Source: Pelomonas asaccharophilus_A
GTDB lineage: Bacteria > Pseudomonadota > Gammaproteobacteria > Burkholderiales > Burkholderiaceae_C
Length of the DNA: 64,000 nt
Reading direction: 5' to 3'
Assembly: GCF_031458115.1 (NCBI RefSeq)
Contig: NZ_JAVDXV010000006.1
Span: 353,252 to 417,251 of the forward strand
In this document: piece after piece, positions 48,016-56,632 of the stretch
Position numbering within the stretch: the stretch's first letter is position 1
Layout of the letters: every line of letters starts with the position of its first letter
Notes under the pieces: model-generated
Told to the model about the DNA's origin: nothing
The model's database searches: none
Seen by the model: only the letters and a program-made list of their open reading frames with translations
Translations under genes and position numbers: made by a program

Positions 48016-49635
48016 CTAGGACTTTTTGAGGCTCGGCAGTTCAAGCTCACCTTTCAGGCTTGCAGCCCAGGCCGGCTGCGCGTCGCCCTGCGCTTTCACC
48101 CCGAGCGGTATCGTCAGCAGCTGCTGCGAGTTCTTGAACTGAACTGCGACTAGGTCATACGCCCAGAGCCAAATCACGTCCACGGCTCGTCGTAGTCTGT
48201 TGTTGCAGTCCGCGCGTAGACGCATCGCATCGTCTGACGTCTCGAACAGCACTGCGATGACTTGCTCTGCGTAAGCCGTGTCAAATAGCGAGTTTGGGTT
48301 GACTGCCAGCTGCGCTTTGAGCTCTTCGATGACGTTCTCAAGCTGCTCACGTTCAGCGGTCAACCTGGCAATGTCTTGAAGTACCTCGGGCACGGCGCCC
48401 ACGGCTCTGCTGACTGCTACGACGTTTGCTATTGCGGTCTTCACGTCAGCGAGCTTTGACTCAGCTACCGCAACTTCTTTCACCGCTGCGTCTTTGTCGT
48501 ACCCCAGGCCCAGGTGCGCTCCCGCGTACGCACATATGTCTAAGATGACCTGCGCTTCGGTCTTCAGCGCTGACATCGTCTTGCACTTCGTAATCCCGGC
48601 CGCTTTTGAAGAGCAGATCAGCTGTGCCCTGCTCCAGCCGCGGTACTCGACTTTTCGCTGTATCGACGCGCCACAGTGCCCGCACCTGAGCAGTCCACTG
48701 AATACGTGAAAGTAGTTGCCATCGCGTTTTGGCGGCGCTGTTTTGCGCGTCTGGACTGACGATCTTGCGAGGTGCCAGAGGTCGTCACTTATCACCCGAG
48801 GGTAGTAATCCTTGATCGGTGGTCCTACTGCTACAGGCACGTCACTCTCAAGCTCTTTCAACACGTTCTTGCCTTTGAGCTTGTGCTGAGCCTCTCCCAA
48901 AACTGCCCTGTTCTTCAGGATGATTTGCGGCATCCTCGAATGCCAGTGTTCTGTTGTCATCGAGGTCACGCGTGTAGGTACCGGCCAGCCTTCTGCGTTC
49001 GCTAGCTTCGCAATCGTAGGCCCGCCCATTCCGCGGCCAGCCGCTTCGAACACTTTTCTCACGGACTCAGCCAGCTCTTCGACAACTTCCCAGTCGCCTC
49101 CCGCTTGACTTCTTCTCAGCCACCCCGGAGCTGAGCCGAAGACCTTCTTGCCTTCTTCTCGTTTTCGCTTGAACGTCTCGCTTACACGCCCGCCCTTGCG
49201 AAAGCTCTCTTCGTGCGCTTGCGCGAACGCAAGCATCATGCCGATCAGAGCGGCGATGTTGTTCAGCGACTTCTTCGTGTAGATGTGCCCGTCGAGCAAC
49301 GTGACGATGTTCACGTCTTTGCGCAGGATCGACTTGACCAGCGTGTCTGCATCGTCAATCTCTTCGCGACTGAGCCGGTCGAAGTGTTCAATCAGCAGAT
49401 AACTGCCCTTCGGCACCCTGCCCTCTTCCACCTGCTCCAAGAACGCCGCGAGGTTGCCTTTCGTTCTGTGCTTGCCGGTGAAAGCACTCAAGCCGAGGTC
49501 CGCGACGCTCTCATCGAGCTTCATGCCGTGCTGCGCGCACCACCGCTCTGCTGCATCGCCCTGTCGTTCTTCTGAGCGCCCTTTTGATTGTCTTGCCGAC
49601 GAAAATCGAACGTAGCTGATGACCCGAGGCTTCAT
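48016..49635 (-). CDS. Large serine recombinase (prophage integrase)
   Basis: Site-specific recombinase of 539 residues. Resolvase-type catalytic domain with nucleophile S12 in 'YVRFSSARQ' and the Arg-rich 'LIEHFDRLSREEID', then a recombinase domain (~155-290), a zinc ribbon ('LRCGHCG' with later Cys in 'LICSS' and 'ITKCK'), and a coiled coil around 385-440. ATG at 49635 was preferred to the TTG four codons earlier. It lies 68 bp from the right inverted repeat, as expected for the enzyme acting on this att site. Confidence 0.93.
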   Translation of the reverse strand: MKPRVISYVRFSSARQSKGRSEERQGDAAERWCAQHGMKLDESVADLGLSAFTGKHRTKGNLAAFLEQVEEGRVPKGSYLLIEHFDRLSREEIDDADTLVKSILRKDVNIVTLLDGHIYTKKSLNNIAALIGMMLAFAQAHEESFRKGGRVSETFKRKREEGKKVFGSAPGWLRRSQAGGDWEVVEELAESVRKVFEAAGRGMGGPTIAKLANAEGWPVPTRVTSMTTEHWHSRMPQIILKNRAVLGEAQHKLKGKNVLKELESDVPVAVGPPIKDYYPRVISDDLWHLARSSVQTRKTAPPKRDGNYFHVFSGLLRCGHCGASIQRKVEYRGWSRAQLICSSKAAGITKCKTMSALKTEAQVILDICAYAGAHLGLGYDKDAAVKEVAVAESKLADVKTAIANVVAVSRAVGAVPEVLQDIARLTAEREQLENVIEELKAQLAVNPNSLFDTAYAEQVIAVLFETSDDAMRLRADCNNRLRRAVDVIWLWAYDLVAVQFKNSQQLLTIPLGVKAQGDAQPAWAASLKGELELPSLKKS

Positions 49636-49703
49636 GTCGATAGTCAAATCCTTGTTCCGAAGATATGGAATTCTAGTGCAGATCAGCGTTCAATATCTTC
49701 GAA

Positions 49704-49722
49704 TCCGCAAATACAGCACGCT
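49704..49722 (-). repeat. Right copy of the 19-bp inverted repeat of the prophage ends
   Basis: Exact reverse complement of 37470-37488. Just before it, 49681-49707 carries an imperfect direct copy of the left end (GATCAGCGT then TAT.T.CG.A), so the right end has two recombinase-like sites. Confidence 0.85.
49716..49722 (+). repeat. attR core repeat GCACGCT
   Basis: Matches 37453-37459 and lies inside the right inverted repeat; in the RadC frame it reads AGC ACG CTC. Confidence 0.75.
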
Positions 49723-49957
49723 CATCTCCACGACCGTTCACCCGCGCGAGGTCGTCAAGCGCGCGCTGGCGCTGGGCGCGGGTGCCGCCATCCTGGCGCA
49801 CAACCACCCCAGCGGCCACGCCGAGCCGTCGCGCGCCGACGAGTTGCTGACGAAACAGCTCAGCGACGCGCTGGCGCTGGTGGACGTGCGCGTGGTGGAT
49901 CACCTCGTCGTGGGCGCCGGTGATGTCGTTTCCTTTGCCGAGCGGGGTCTGCTGTGA
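49716..49957 (+). pseudogene. radC: radC 3' part (JAMM catalytic domain)
   Basis: Begins in the core repeat and continues in frame as 'TVHPREVVKRALALGAGAAI' to the stop at 49957. It holds the JAMM metal site: 'AHNHPSGHAEPSRADE' with HxH, Ser and Asp. Separated from its N-terminal half by the prophage; a reading frame open into phage DNA (ATG 49619 or 49637) could give a short hybrid product but would lack the RadC N-terminus. Confidence 0.93.
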
Positions 49958-49986
49958 GCGCTGCGCCGGGCCGCCCCAAGCAAGCT
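49958..49986. repeat. Dispersed intergenic repeat, copy 1
   Basis: Carries GCGCCGGGCCGCCCCA followed by AGCAAGC; the same block with one difference occurs in reverse at 59373-59400. Located between radC and the Smr gene. Confidence 0.6.
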
Positions 49987-50030
49987 CGCTCCCGCTTGGC
50001 GGGACAGGCCGCAGGCCGAAGGGTGCACCA

Positions 50031-50675
50031 ATGACCAAGGTCGTCCGCAGCCTGGCCGACCTGAAGCCGCTGGCCCGCGAGATGGCGGCCGCACGCCTGG
50101 CCGCCGAAGTCGAACGCGAGCGCATCGCCGCGGCCATGCGGCTGGCCGAACAGGAGCGGCGCGTCTTCGAGTTGACCGTGGGCCCCGTGACGCCGCTGCG
50201 CACGGTGGACCGGGTCATCCATGACCGCGAGCAACCCACGCCCGAGCCTCGCCAGCGCGAGGCGGACGAGCGCGCGGTGCTGCTGCAGGCGCTGTCCGAC
50301 GAGATCGACATCGACACGCTGCTGGACACCGACGAGACGCTGTCCTTCCGCCGCGAAGGCATCTCGCTGGAGGTGGTGCGCAAGCTGCGTCGCGGCCACT
50401 GGTCGTTGCAGGCGCAGCTGGACCTGCACGGCCTGCGCCGCGACGCCGCGCGCGAGGCGCTGGGCCAGTTCGTCCATGACAGCGCGCGGCGTGGCCTGCG
50501 CTGCGTGCGCGTCATCCACGGCAAGGGGCATGGCTCGCCGGGCCGCGAGCCCATCCTCAAGGGCCGCGTGCGCCGCTGGCTGGTGCAGAAGAACGAGGTG
50601 CTGGCCTTCGTGCAGGCGCGCGCCAGCGACGGCGGCGCGGGCGCCCTCATCGTGCTGCTGAACGGCACGCCCTGA
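50031..50675 (+). CDS. Smr-domain protein
   Basis: A 214-residue protein with a helical, charged N-terminal part and a C-terminal Smr domain: 'LDLHGLRRDAAREALGQFV' and 'IHGKGHGSPGREPILKGRVRRWL', the features of Smr nucleases acting on DNA or stalled-ribosome mRNA. It resembles proteobacterial SmrA/SmrB-type proteins. ATG 50031 chosen because the upstream frame runs through the dispersed repeat. Confidence 0.9.
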   Translation: MTKVVRSLADLKPLAREMAAARLAAEVERERIAAAMRLAEQERRVFELTVGPVTPLRTVDRVIHDREQPTPEPRQREADERAVLLQALSDEIDIDTLLDTDETLSFRREGISLEVVRKLRRGHWSLQAQLDLHGLRRDAAREALGQFVHDSARRGLRCVRVIHGKGHGSPGREPILKGRVRRWLVQKNEVLAFVQARASDGGAGALIVLLNGTP

Positions 50676-50830
50676 CACGGCCCTGACGCGAACTGACCGC
50701 GCGCTGGCGCGTCGTTTTCCGCAGACGCGGAGCAATGCCATTGACCTCGCGCGTTAGGCGGGAGTAGCCTGGGCTCATCAGCCGCTGATGCGCGCGAAGA
50801 AGGTTTCCCAGCCACCACCGAGGAGAGCCC

Positions 50831-51472
50831 ATGGACCTGACCCGCCAATCCCCCGCGCCCACCCGCTACATGGGCATCGGCCTGGTGATCGCCCTGCACC
50901 TGGCAGGCATCTACGCGCTGAGCGCCGGGCTGATCAAGCCGTTGACCCAACCGCCGACCATCACGACGCTCAAGCCGCTGCCTCCCGATGTGAAGGAGCC
51001 GCCGCCGCCCACCGAACCGTTCCCGGTGGACGGCCCGAAGCTGCACCAGCCGCAGCCCATCCCGGTGCCGCCCATTCCTTTTGACGTGACGCCGACGCAA
51101 ACGCCGCTGATCAGCACAGTCCCGTTGGACGGCACTCCCGTCACGATGGTGCCCACCGCAACGGGCAAGGCGGACCCGACACCGCATCAACCTAGCGTCG
51201 TCGTGCCGCAGATCAGCACGGCCGGCGCCGTCTGCTCGGTCATGCCCAGGCCGGAGGTACCTGCCGTCAACTGGAGCGGCGAGGCGGTACTGCAGGTGCT
51301 GGCCACCGTGAAGGGCGGCCGCGTGGTGGGCCAGGACGTGCGCGTGCTGCAAGGCGCGATGGACGGCAAGACCCGTCGCTCGCTGCAACGCTCCGTGGAA
51401 TCCGCGCTGGCCGGCTACCAGTGCCAGGGCGACGCAACCTTCCAGCAGGACTTCGCGTTCCGTCTCGACTAG
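50831..51472 (+). CDS. TonB-like energy transducer
   Basis: Inner-membrane-anchored protein of 213 residues: a short cytoplasmic start, one membrane helix (~14-36, 'MGIGLVIALHLAGIYALSAGL'), a long Pro-rich periplasmic span ('PPPTEPFPVDGPKLHQPQPIP') and a C-terminal TonB domain ('VLATVKGGRVVGQDVRVLQG'). It would energise outer-membrane receptors. No exbB/exbD in the window. GAGGAGAG lies before the ATG. Confidence 0.87.
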   Translation: MDLTRQSPAPTRYMGIGLVIALHLAGIYALSAGLIKPLTQPPTITTLKPLPPDVKEPPPPTEPFPVDGPKLHQPQPIPVPPIPFDVTPTQTPLISTVPLDGTPVTMVPTATGKADPTPHQPSVVVPQISTAGAVCSVMPRPEVPAVNWSGEAVLQVLATVKGGRVVGQDVRVLQGAMDGKTRRSLQRSVESALAGYQCQGDATFQQDFAFRLD

Positions 51473-51870
51473 ACGTTTCTCATCCAGTCAGCCGTGCCGG
51501 CAAAGGACTCGGCCAGGCGGTCGCGCAGGGCCGGGTCCACACCCACCTCGTCCATCGCCTGCGCCATGCACGCCAGCCATTCGTCGCGCTCGACGATGCC
51601 GATGCGAAACGGCATGTGCCGCGCGCGCAGCCGCGGGTGGCCGAAGCGGCTGATGTAGTGGTCGGGCCCACCCAGCCAGCCGCACAGGAACCAGAACAGC
51701 TTGTCGCGCGCGCTGTCCAGCGCGTCGCCATGCGCCGCGCGCAGCCGCGCGTAGGCCGGCTCCAGGTCCATCAGGTCGTAGAAGCGGTCGACGAGTTCGC
51801 GCACGCGCGCCTCACCGCCCATCCATTCGAAAGCCGTCGTCGGGGAATCAGCCAAGCAGCTTGCTCGCAA
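51469..51870 (-). CDS. Group II truncated haemoglobin
   Basis: Haem protein of 133 residues with the 2-over-2 globin pattern: 'VRELVDRFYDLMDLEP', 'FWFLCGWLGGPDHYISRFGHPRLRARHMPFRIG', in which the proximal His precedes 'MPF'. Such proteins bind O2 or NO. It overlaps the FlhG-like gene by 23 nt and follows it in the same direction; its stop overlaps the tonB-like gene end. Confidence 0.92.
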   Translation of the reverse strand: MRASCLADSPTTAFEWMGGEARVRELVDRFYDLMDLEPAYARLRAAHGDALDSARDKLFWFLCGWLGGPDHYISRFGHPRLRARHMPFRIGIVERDEWLACMAQAMDEVGVDPALRDRLAESFAGTADWMRNV

Positions 51871-52663
51871 GGGCCTTGATGGCCTGGGCGGCGTCGCAGC
51901 CCGGGTAATGCTCCAGCATCAGCTGGCGCTTCAGCACGGCCTGCTTGACGGCCATGTCGGCCTTGACCTCGGCCAGCAGTTCCAGCCGGAAGTTCTGGCT
52001 CGGCGCCGGGCCGATGAAACGCTGCAACACCTGCTGCAGCTGGCCGCAGATCAGCTTGCCTTCGCCCACGCGGTTGGCCTGGTTGACCACCAGGCCCACA
52101 TGACGGCGCTCCTGCTGCGTGGCCAGCACCTTGATGGTGGCGTAGGCATCGGTCAGCGACGTGGGCTCGGGCGTGGCCACCACCAGCACGTCGGTGGCCA
52201 GCGAGATGGCGTACAGCACCACGTCGGAAATGCCGGCGCCGGTGTCCAGCAGCACCCAGTCGAAGCGTGGCTTCACGAGGTCGATGATGTGCAGCAGCTT
52301 GTCGCGCACCTCGGGCGTCAGGCGCGAGTACTCCACCATGCCCGAGCCGGCCAGCAGCACGGAGAAGCCGCCCGGCGCGGGCAGGATGGCCTGCTCCAGC
52401 GTCGCCTTCTCGGTGAAGACGTCGTGCAGCGTCAGCTTGGGGTGCAGGTTGAGCACCACGTCGAGGTTGGCCAGGCCCAGGTCGGCGTCCAGTACCAGCA
52501 CCTTCTGGCCGCGTGCGGCCAGCGCTGCGGCGAGGTTGGCGGTGACGAAGGTCTTGCCGACGCCGCCCTTGCCGCTCGTGACGGCCAGTGTGCGGGCGCC
52601 GCCGCGCGCGGCGGACCGCGGTGGCGAGGTGGCGGGAGCAGCAGGATCGGGAGTCGTGCTCAT
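51848..52663 (-). CDS. FlhG/MinD-like P-loop ATPase
   Basis: A 271-residue ATPase of the MinD/ParA family with deviant Walker A 'SGKGGVGKT', 'DADLGLANLDVVLNL' and 'WVLLDTGAGISDVV'. The motif set and the nearby chemotaxis genes suggest a FlhG/FleN-like role in flagellar number or placement. Its ATG overlaps the stop of the diguanylate cyclase gene, so the two are coupled. No flhF or fliA in the window. Confidence 0.85.
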   Translation of the reverse strand: MSTTPDPAAPATSPPRSAARGGARTLAVTSGKGGVGKTFVTANLAAALAARGQKVLVLDADLGLANLDVVLNLHPKLTLHDVFTEKATLEQAILPAPGGFSVLLAGSGMVEYSRLTPEVRDKLLHIIDLVKPRFDWVLLDTGAGISDVVLYAISLATDVLVVATPEPTSLTDAYATIKVLATQQERRHVGLVVNQANRVGEGKLICGQLQQVLQRFIGPAPSQNFRLELLAEVKADMAVKQAVLKRQLMLEHYPGCDAAQAIKALASKLLG

Positions 52664-53400
52664 GGCGTCGTGTCCTGTTGCAGATCTGAATTCAAGGTAG
52701 CGAACAACATGCCCTTTTCTTCGGCGCTGACCAGGGAGTCGATCTGCGGCTCCAGGCAAGCGCGGTTGCGGCCCTCGGCCTTGGCACGGTAGAGCTGGCG
52801 GTCGGTGCGCTCCATCCACAGCAGCGGCGACGAGCGCACCCATTGCGGTGCGAACGCGCCACCCAGGCTGACCGTGACGCCCAGCATCTGGCCAGGAGAG
52901 ACCTCGATGCTCAGCTCGGAGACGCGTTCGCGCACGCGCTCGGCGACAGCCAGTCCCACATGTGAGGCACAGTTGGGCAGGATGATGGCGAACTCCTCGC
53001 CGCCCACGCGGGCCACGAGGTCCATGGGGCGCACGGTCTGTGCAACGGCCTGCGCGACGGCGCGTATGACCTGGTCCCCGGCGTTGTGGCCATGCGTGTC
53101 GTTGACGGCCTTGAAGTGGTCGATGTCCAGCATCAGCAGCAAGGCGGCTTCGCCGGAACGCGCGACGCGGTCGACCTCGCGGGCCAGCGCCATCTCGAAG
53201 CTGCGACGGTTGACCATGCCGGTCAGCGCATCCTTGCTGGACAGATCGCACAGCGCGTCAATAACCGCCTGCAGCCAGGCAGTGCTGTGAGGCGCCTCGT
53301 CCGGAAGCAATGCCCCGGCCTGCTGCAGCAGTTGCAGGGCCTGGTCCAGAGCGAGCGCATGGGCTTCGATCGGGTGCGGGGCAGGCAAGGCGGGATCCAA
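52660..53400 (-). CDS. Diguanylate cyclase (GGDEF domain)
   Basis: Soluble 246-residue protein making c-di-GMP. The GGDEF domain (~55-220) has 'DALTGMVNRRSFE', 'LMLDIDHFKAVNDTHGH' and the active site 'RVGGEEF'. The N-terminal ~50 residues show no known sensor domain. No RxxD inhibitory site is evident before the GGEEF. Coupled to the FlhG-like gene, suggesting a link between c-di-GMP and motility. Confidence 0.93.
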   Translation of the reverse strand: MDPALPAPHPIEAHALALDQALQLLQQAGALLPDEAPHSTAWLQAVIDALCDLSSKDALTGMVNRRSFEMALAREVDRVARSGEAALLLMLDIDHFKAVNDTHGHNAGDQVIRAVAQAVAQTVRPMDLVARVGGEEFAIILPNCASHVGLAVAERVRERVSELSIEVSPGQMLGVTVSLGGAFAPQWVRSSPLLWMERTDRQLYRAKAEGRNRACLEPQIDSLVSAEEKGMLFATLNSDLQQDTTP

Positions 53401-53613
53401 CGGTTGGGATGCAGGACGAGGGGACGGCCGGATTGTGGTGTCGGGCCAGTCTAGCAGCGGCCACCCGCAGCGCAGGTCGTGAAACAGGCACGTTCCTGCG
53501 GCCTGTTTGCACTATGCTGGCCCGAACCACGGCCGTACAAGAGCCCTGCGGTGCAGAATCGGCGCGCCAACGCCAGAACTGCTGCGAGCACCCACAAATC
53601 TGATTCACGAGAC

Positions 53614-54465
53614 ATGCCCGCACCCGATCTCGCCTCCGGCAACGACTCCCTCGATCACGAGTTCAGCTTCAGCAAGGCGGACTTCGATCGTGTGCGCGAG
53701 TTGATCTACAAGCATGCCGGCATCAGCCTGCATGACGGCAAGCATGCGATGGTCTACAGCCGGCTGTCGCGCCGCCTGCGCGAGACCGGGCACAAGAGCT
53801 TCGCGAACTACCTGCAGTGGCTGGAGGCCTCGACCGGCCCGTCCGGCGCCGCCGAGTGGCAGGAATTCGTCAACTGCCTGACGACCAACCTGACCTCGTT
53901 CTTCCGCGAGGACCATCACTTCCACGCGCTGAAGGACGACCTGAAGCCGTTCGTGGGCAAGCAGGTGCGCATCTGGTGCTGCGCCGCCTCGACCGGCGAA
54001 GAGCCCTACTCCATCCTGATGACCTGCAGCGAGGCACTGGGCGCCGGCGCGTCGGTGCAGCTGGTCGCCAGCGACATCGACACCAACGTGCTGGCGACGG
54101 CGCGGCGCGGCGTGTACAACGCCGATTCGCGCGGGCTGGACGCCGCAAGGTTGAAGACATTCTTCATGCGCGGCACCGGTGCCAACTCGGGCAAGATCCG
54201 CGTGAAGCCCGAACTTCAGCGCTGGGTGGACTTCCGCCCGCTGAATCTGATGGACGCGCAGTGGCAGCTGGGCGACCCCTTCCACATGGTGTTCTGCCGC
54301 AACGTGATGATCTATTTCGACGCGCCCACGCAGCGCAAGGTGCTGGAGCGCATCCATCGCGTCATGCGGCCGGGCGGCCTGCTCTTCGTGGGTCACTCCG
54401 AGAACTTCACCGAATCGCGCGACCTGTTCAAGCTGCGCGGCAAGACGATTTACGAACGGGTCTGA
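53614..54465 (+). CDS. cheR: Chemotaxis protein methyltransferase CheR
   Basis: Methylates glutamates of chemoreceptors, 283 residues. N-terminal helical domain ('FDRVRELIYKHAGISL'), SAM-binding 'IWCCAASTGEEPYSILM', 'ASDIDTNVLATARRGVY' and 'VFCRNVMIYFD'. ATG 53614 chosen as the conserved domain starts soon after; the upstream open frame extends into the intergenic region. First of cheR-cheD-cheB. Confidence 0.96.
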   Translation: MPAPDLASGNDSLDHEFSFSKADFDRVRELIYKHAGISLHDGKHAMVYSRLSRRLRETGHKSFANYLQWLEASTGPSGAAEWQEFVNCLTTNLTSFFREDHHFHALKDDLKPFVGKQVRIWCCAASTGEEPYSILMTCSEALGAGASVQLVASDIDTNVLATARRGVYNADSRGLDAARLKTFFMRGTGANSGKIRVKPELQRWVDFRPLNLMDAQWQLGDPFHMVFCRNVMIYFDAPTQRKVLERIHRVMRPGGLLFVGHSENFTESRDLFKLRGKTIYERV

Positions 54466-54467
54466 CC

Positions 54468-55133
54468 ATGAGCACTCCCTTCGCCTCTCCCCCCAACGTC
54501 GGCCTGGGCAACCCGGTCGCCGTGGCGTGGGTGAACAAGTTGAAGGCCCAGCCGCGCAAGCAGGGTGAGGCCTCGTTCTTCTTCTACGACGCGCATTTCA
54601 AGAACGCGGCCGTCAAGATCCTGCCGGGCGAGTACTTCGTCGACCAGGAAGACCTGCTGGTTATGACCACGCTGGGCTCCTGCATCGCGGCCTGCCTGTG
54701 GGACCGCGTGGCCAAGGTCGGCGGAATGAACCACTTCATGCTGCCCGAAGGCAATGGCGACTCGGGCCGCTACGGCTCGTTCGCGATGGAACTGCTGATC
54801 AACGAGATGATGAAGCGCGGAGCCAGCAAGGCGCGCATGGAGGCCAAGATCTTCGGCGGTGGCGCCGTCATCTCGGGCATGAACTCCATCAACGTCGGCG
54901 AGCGCAACACCAACTTCGTCATCGACTATCTGAAGCTGGAGCGCATTCCCATCGTGTCCAAGGACGTGATGGATGTGTACCCCCGCAAGGTCTGCTTCCT
55001 GCCGGCCAGCGGCAAGGCGATGGTCAAGCGCCTGGCGCCGACGAACACCGACGCGCTGGTCCAGCAGGACAAGCAAGCGATCCAGAAGGTGCAGCCGGTC
55101 GCGAGCAGCGGCGGCTCCATCGATCTGTTCTAG
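54468..55133 (+). CDS. cheD: Chemoreceptor glutamine deamidase CheD
   Basis: Deamidates receptor glutamines, 221 residues. The catalytic Cys-His pair appears in 'TTLGSCIAACLWD' and 'GGMNHFMLPEG'; 'FGGGAVISGM' and 'NVGERNTNFV' are also conserved. It starts 2 nt after cheR. N- and C-terminal extensions of about 40 residues each make it slightly longer than usual. Confidence 0.95.
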   Translation: MSTPFASPPNVGLGNPVAVAWVNKLKAQPRKQGEASFFFYDAHFKNAAVKILPGEYFVDQEDLLVMTTLGSCIAACLWDRVAKVGGMNHFMLPEGNGDSGRYGSFAMELLINEMMKRGASKARMEAKIFGGGAVISGMNSINVGERNTNFVIDYLKLERIPIVSKDVMDVYPRKVCFLPASGKAMVKRLAPTNTDALVQQDKQAIQKVQPVASSGGSIDLF

Positions 55134-55155
55134 AGAGTTGTTAGGAGGGCCAACG

Positions 55156-56244
55156 ATGGCCAAGACCAAGGTCGTGGTGGTGGACGATTCGGCGCTGGTG
55201 CGCTCCATCCTGACCGAGATCATCAACCGCCAGCCCGATATGGAATGCATTGGCGCTGCGGCCGACCCGCTGGTCGCGCGCGAGATGATCCGCAACCTGA
55301 ATCCCGACGTCATCACGCTGGATGTGGAGATGCCGCGCATGGACGGGCTGGACTTCCTGTCGCGCCTGATGCGGCTGCGGCCCATGCCCGTCGTGATGGT
55401 GTCCACGCTGACCGAGCGTGGTGCCGAGGTCACGCTGAAGGCGCTGGAACTGGGCGCGATCGACTTCGTCGCCAAGCCCAAGATCGGCGTGGCCGACGGC
55501 ATCCGCCTGCTGGCCCAGGACATCACCGACAAGATCCGCATCGCCTCCAAGGCGCACATCCGCCGTGCGCCGGCCGCGCCGGCTCCGGGCGCGCCGGCCG
55601 CTGCACCCGTCAAGGCCGTGACCATGGCCAGCCTGGGCAAGGCGTCCACCGAGAAGATCATCTTCATCGGCGCCTCCACCGGCGGGACCGAGGCCACCAA
55701 GGACGTGCTGATCAACTTGCCGGCGGACAGCCCGGCCGTGGTCATCACGCAGCACATGCCGCCCGGCTTCACGAAGAGCTATGCGACGCGGCTGGACGGC
55801 CTGTGCAAGATCCGCGTGAAGGAAGCGCAGGACGGTGAGCGCATCCTGCCGGGCCACGGCTACATCGCGCCCGGCGGCCTGCACCTGAGCATCGAGCGCA
55901 GTGGCGCGAACTACATCGCCCGCGTGCAGGACGGCGAGCCCATCAACCGGCACAAGCCGTCGGTCGAGGCGCTGTTCCTGTCGGCCGCCAAGGTCGTGGG
56001 GCCCAATGCCATCGGCATCATGCTGACCGGCATGGGCGCCGACGGCGCGCGGGCCATGAAGGTCATGAAGGACGCTGGCTCCTACAACTACTGCCAGGAC
56101 GAAGCCAGCTGCGTCGTCTTCGGCATGCCCCGCGAGGCCATCGCGGCCGGCGCGGCGGACGAGGTGCTGCCGCTGAACCAGATCGCGGCCAAGGTGCTGG
56201 AGCGGCTGCGCGCCACGTCCGGCATGTCGCTCAACCGCGTTTGA
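55156..56244 (+). CDS. cheB: Chemotaxis response regulator methylesterase CheB
   Basis: Removes methyl groups from receptors when phosphorylated by CheA, 362 residues. Receiver domain with D10-D11 and phospho-acceptor D56 ('ITLDVEMPRMDG'), an Ala/Pro linker (~137-155), then the esterase with S174 ('IGASTGG'), H200 ('TQHMPPGFT') and the Asp in 'MLTGMGADG'. TTAGGAGG precedes the ATG. The cluster ends here without cheA or cheW. Confidence 0.96.
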   Translation: MAKTKVVVVDDSALVRSILTEIINRQPDMECIGAAADPLVAREMIRNLNPDVITLDVEMPRMDGLDFLSRLMRLRPMPVVMVSTLTERGAEVTLKALELGAIDFVAKPKIGVADGIRLLAQDITDKIRIASKAHIRRAPAAPAPGAPAAAPVKAVTMASLGKASTEKIIFIGASTGGTEATKDVLINLPADSPAVVITQHMPPGFTKSYATRLDGLCKIRVKEAQDGERILPGHGYIAPGGLHLSIERSGANYIARVQDGEPINRHKPSVEALFLSAAKVVGPNAIGIMLTGMGADGARAMKVMKDAGSYNYCQDEASCVVFGMPREAIAAGAADEVLPLNQIAAKVLERLRATSGMSLNRV

Positions 56245-56541
56245 TCAGCGCCGGGCGCCCGGGGCATCCGCCTTGGCCAGCGTCGTGGTCTGCGGTGCAG
56301 GGCTTTCGGCCGGCATCACGGGCCGGAATCCATCCAGCTTCTTGGGCGATGTCGGCACCCAGGCTGTGCGCACCGGCGCCCGGGTGGCCTTGCCCGTGAT
56401 GACGACACGCGCCGGCCCATCGGCGGCCGCCTCCTTCAGCGCGGCGTTGCTGTCAGTGAAGGCCTGGGCGGTCGTGGCGGCGCCGATCAGGGCGACGGCC
56501 AGCGGCAAGGCAAAGGCGATCCAGCGAAGGTTGTTTTGCAT
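56245..56541 (-). CDS. Small exported protein of unknown function
   Basis: A 98-residue protein with a clear signal peptide (1-28, 'ALIGAATTAQA') and a mature basic, Pro-rich part ('VVITGKATRAPVRTAWVPTSP'). No family recognised. It reads against cheB with the two genes touching end to end, and a LysR gene lies divergently upstream. Confidence 0.65.
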   Translation of the reverse strand: MQNNLRWIAFALPLAVALIGAATTAQAFTDSNAALKEAAADGPARVVITGKATRAPVRTAWVPTSPKKLDGFRPVMPAESPAPQTTTLAKADAPGARR

Positions 56542-56632
56542 GACTGCTCCTTGAGTGCTGGTTATGCTACGCAACCAATCAACGCTCAAGAAGCGCTGAT
56601 TTCTTCATTCGCTGGTCGATTTTGCTTACCAT

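Larger units (their letters stand above)
37453..49722. mobile_element. Inovirus (filamentous phage) prophage integrated in radC
   Basis: About 12.26 kb bounded by the direct repeat GCACGCT (37453-37459 and 49716-49722). The gene order ssDNA-binding protein, minor coat, major coat, terminator, small membrane peptide, adsorption protein, g6p-like, Zot and secretin is the filamentous phage structural and assembly block. Rep, a minus-strand regulatory operon and a large serine recombinase fill the rest. Base composition is visibly less GC-rich than the host and the AT-rich stretches in the adsorption gene stand out. All core genes look intact, so the phage may be active. Confidence 0.93.

Noticed and set aside
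37466..49689. 9-bp direct repeat GATCAGCGT (37466-37474 and 49681-49689) as the att core
   Set aside because: Joining there would insert about 16 residues into RadC between 'GTL' and 'VHPRE'; GCACGCT gives the family spacing.
49619..49715. A short hybrid gene made of phage DNA and the radC 3' part
   Set aside because: The frame is open and could be expressed, but no ribosome-binding site is evident and the product would lack the RadC N-terminus; kept as pseudogene.
37453..49722. Transposon with terminal inverted repeats and a 7-bp target duplication
   Set aside because: The 19-bp repeats are not at the very ends next to the duplicated bases on the left side, and the element encodes a serine recombinase and phage genes, not a transposase.
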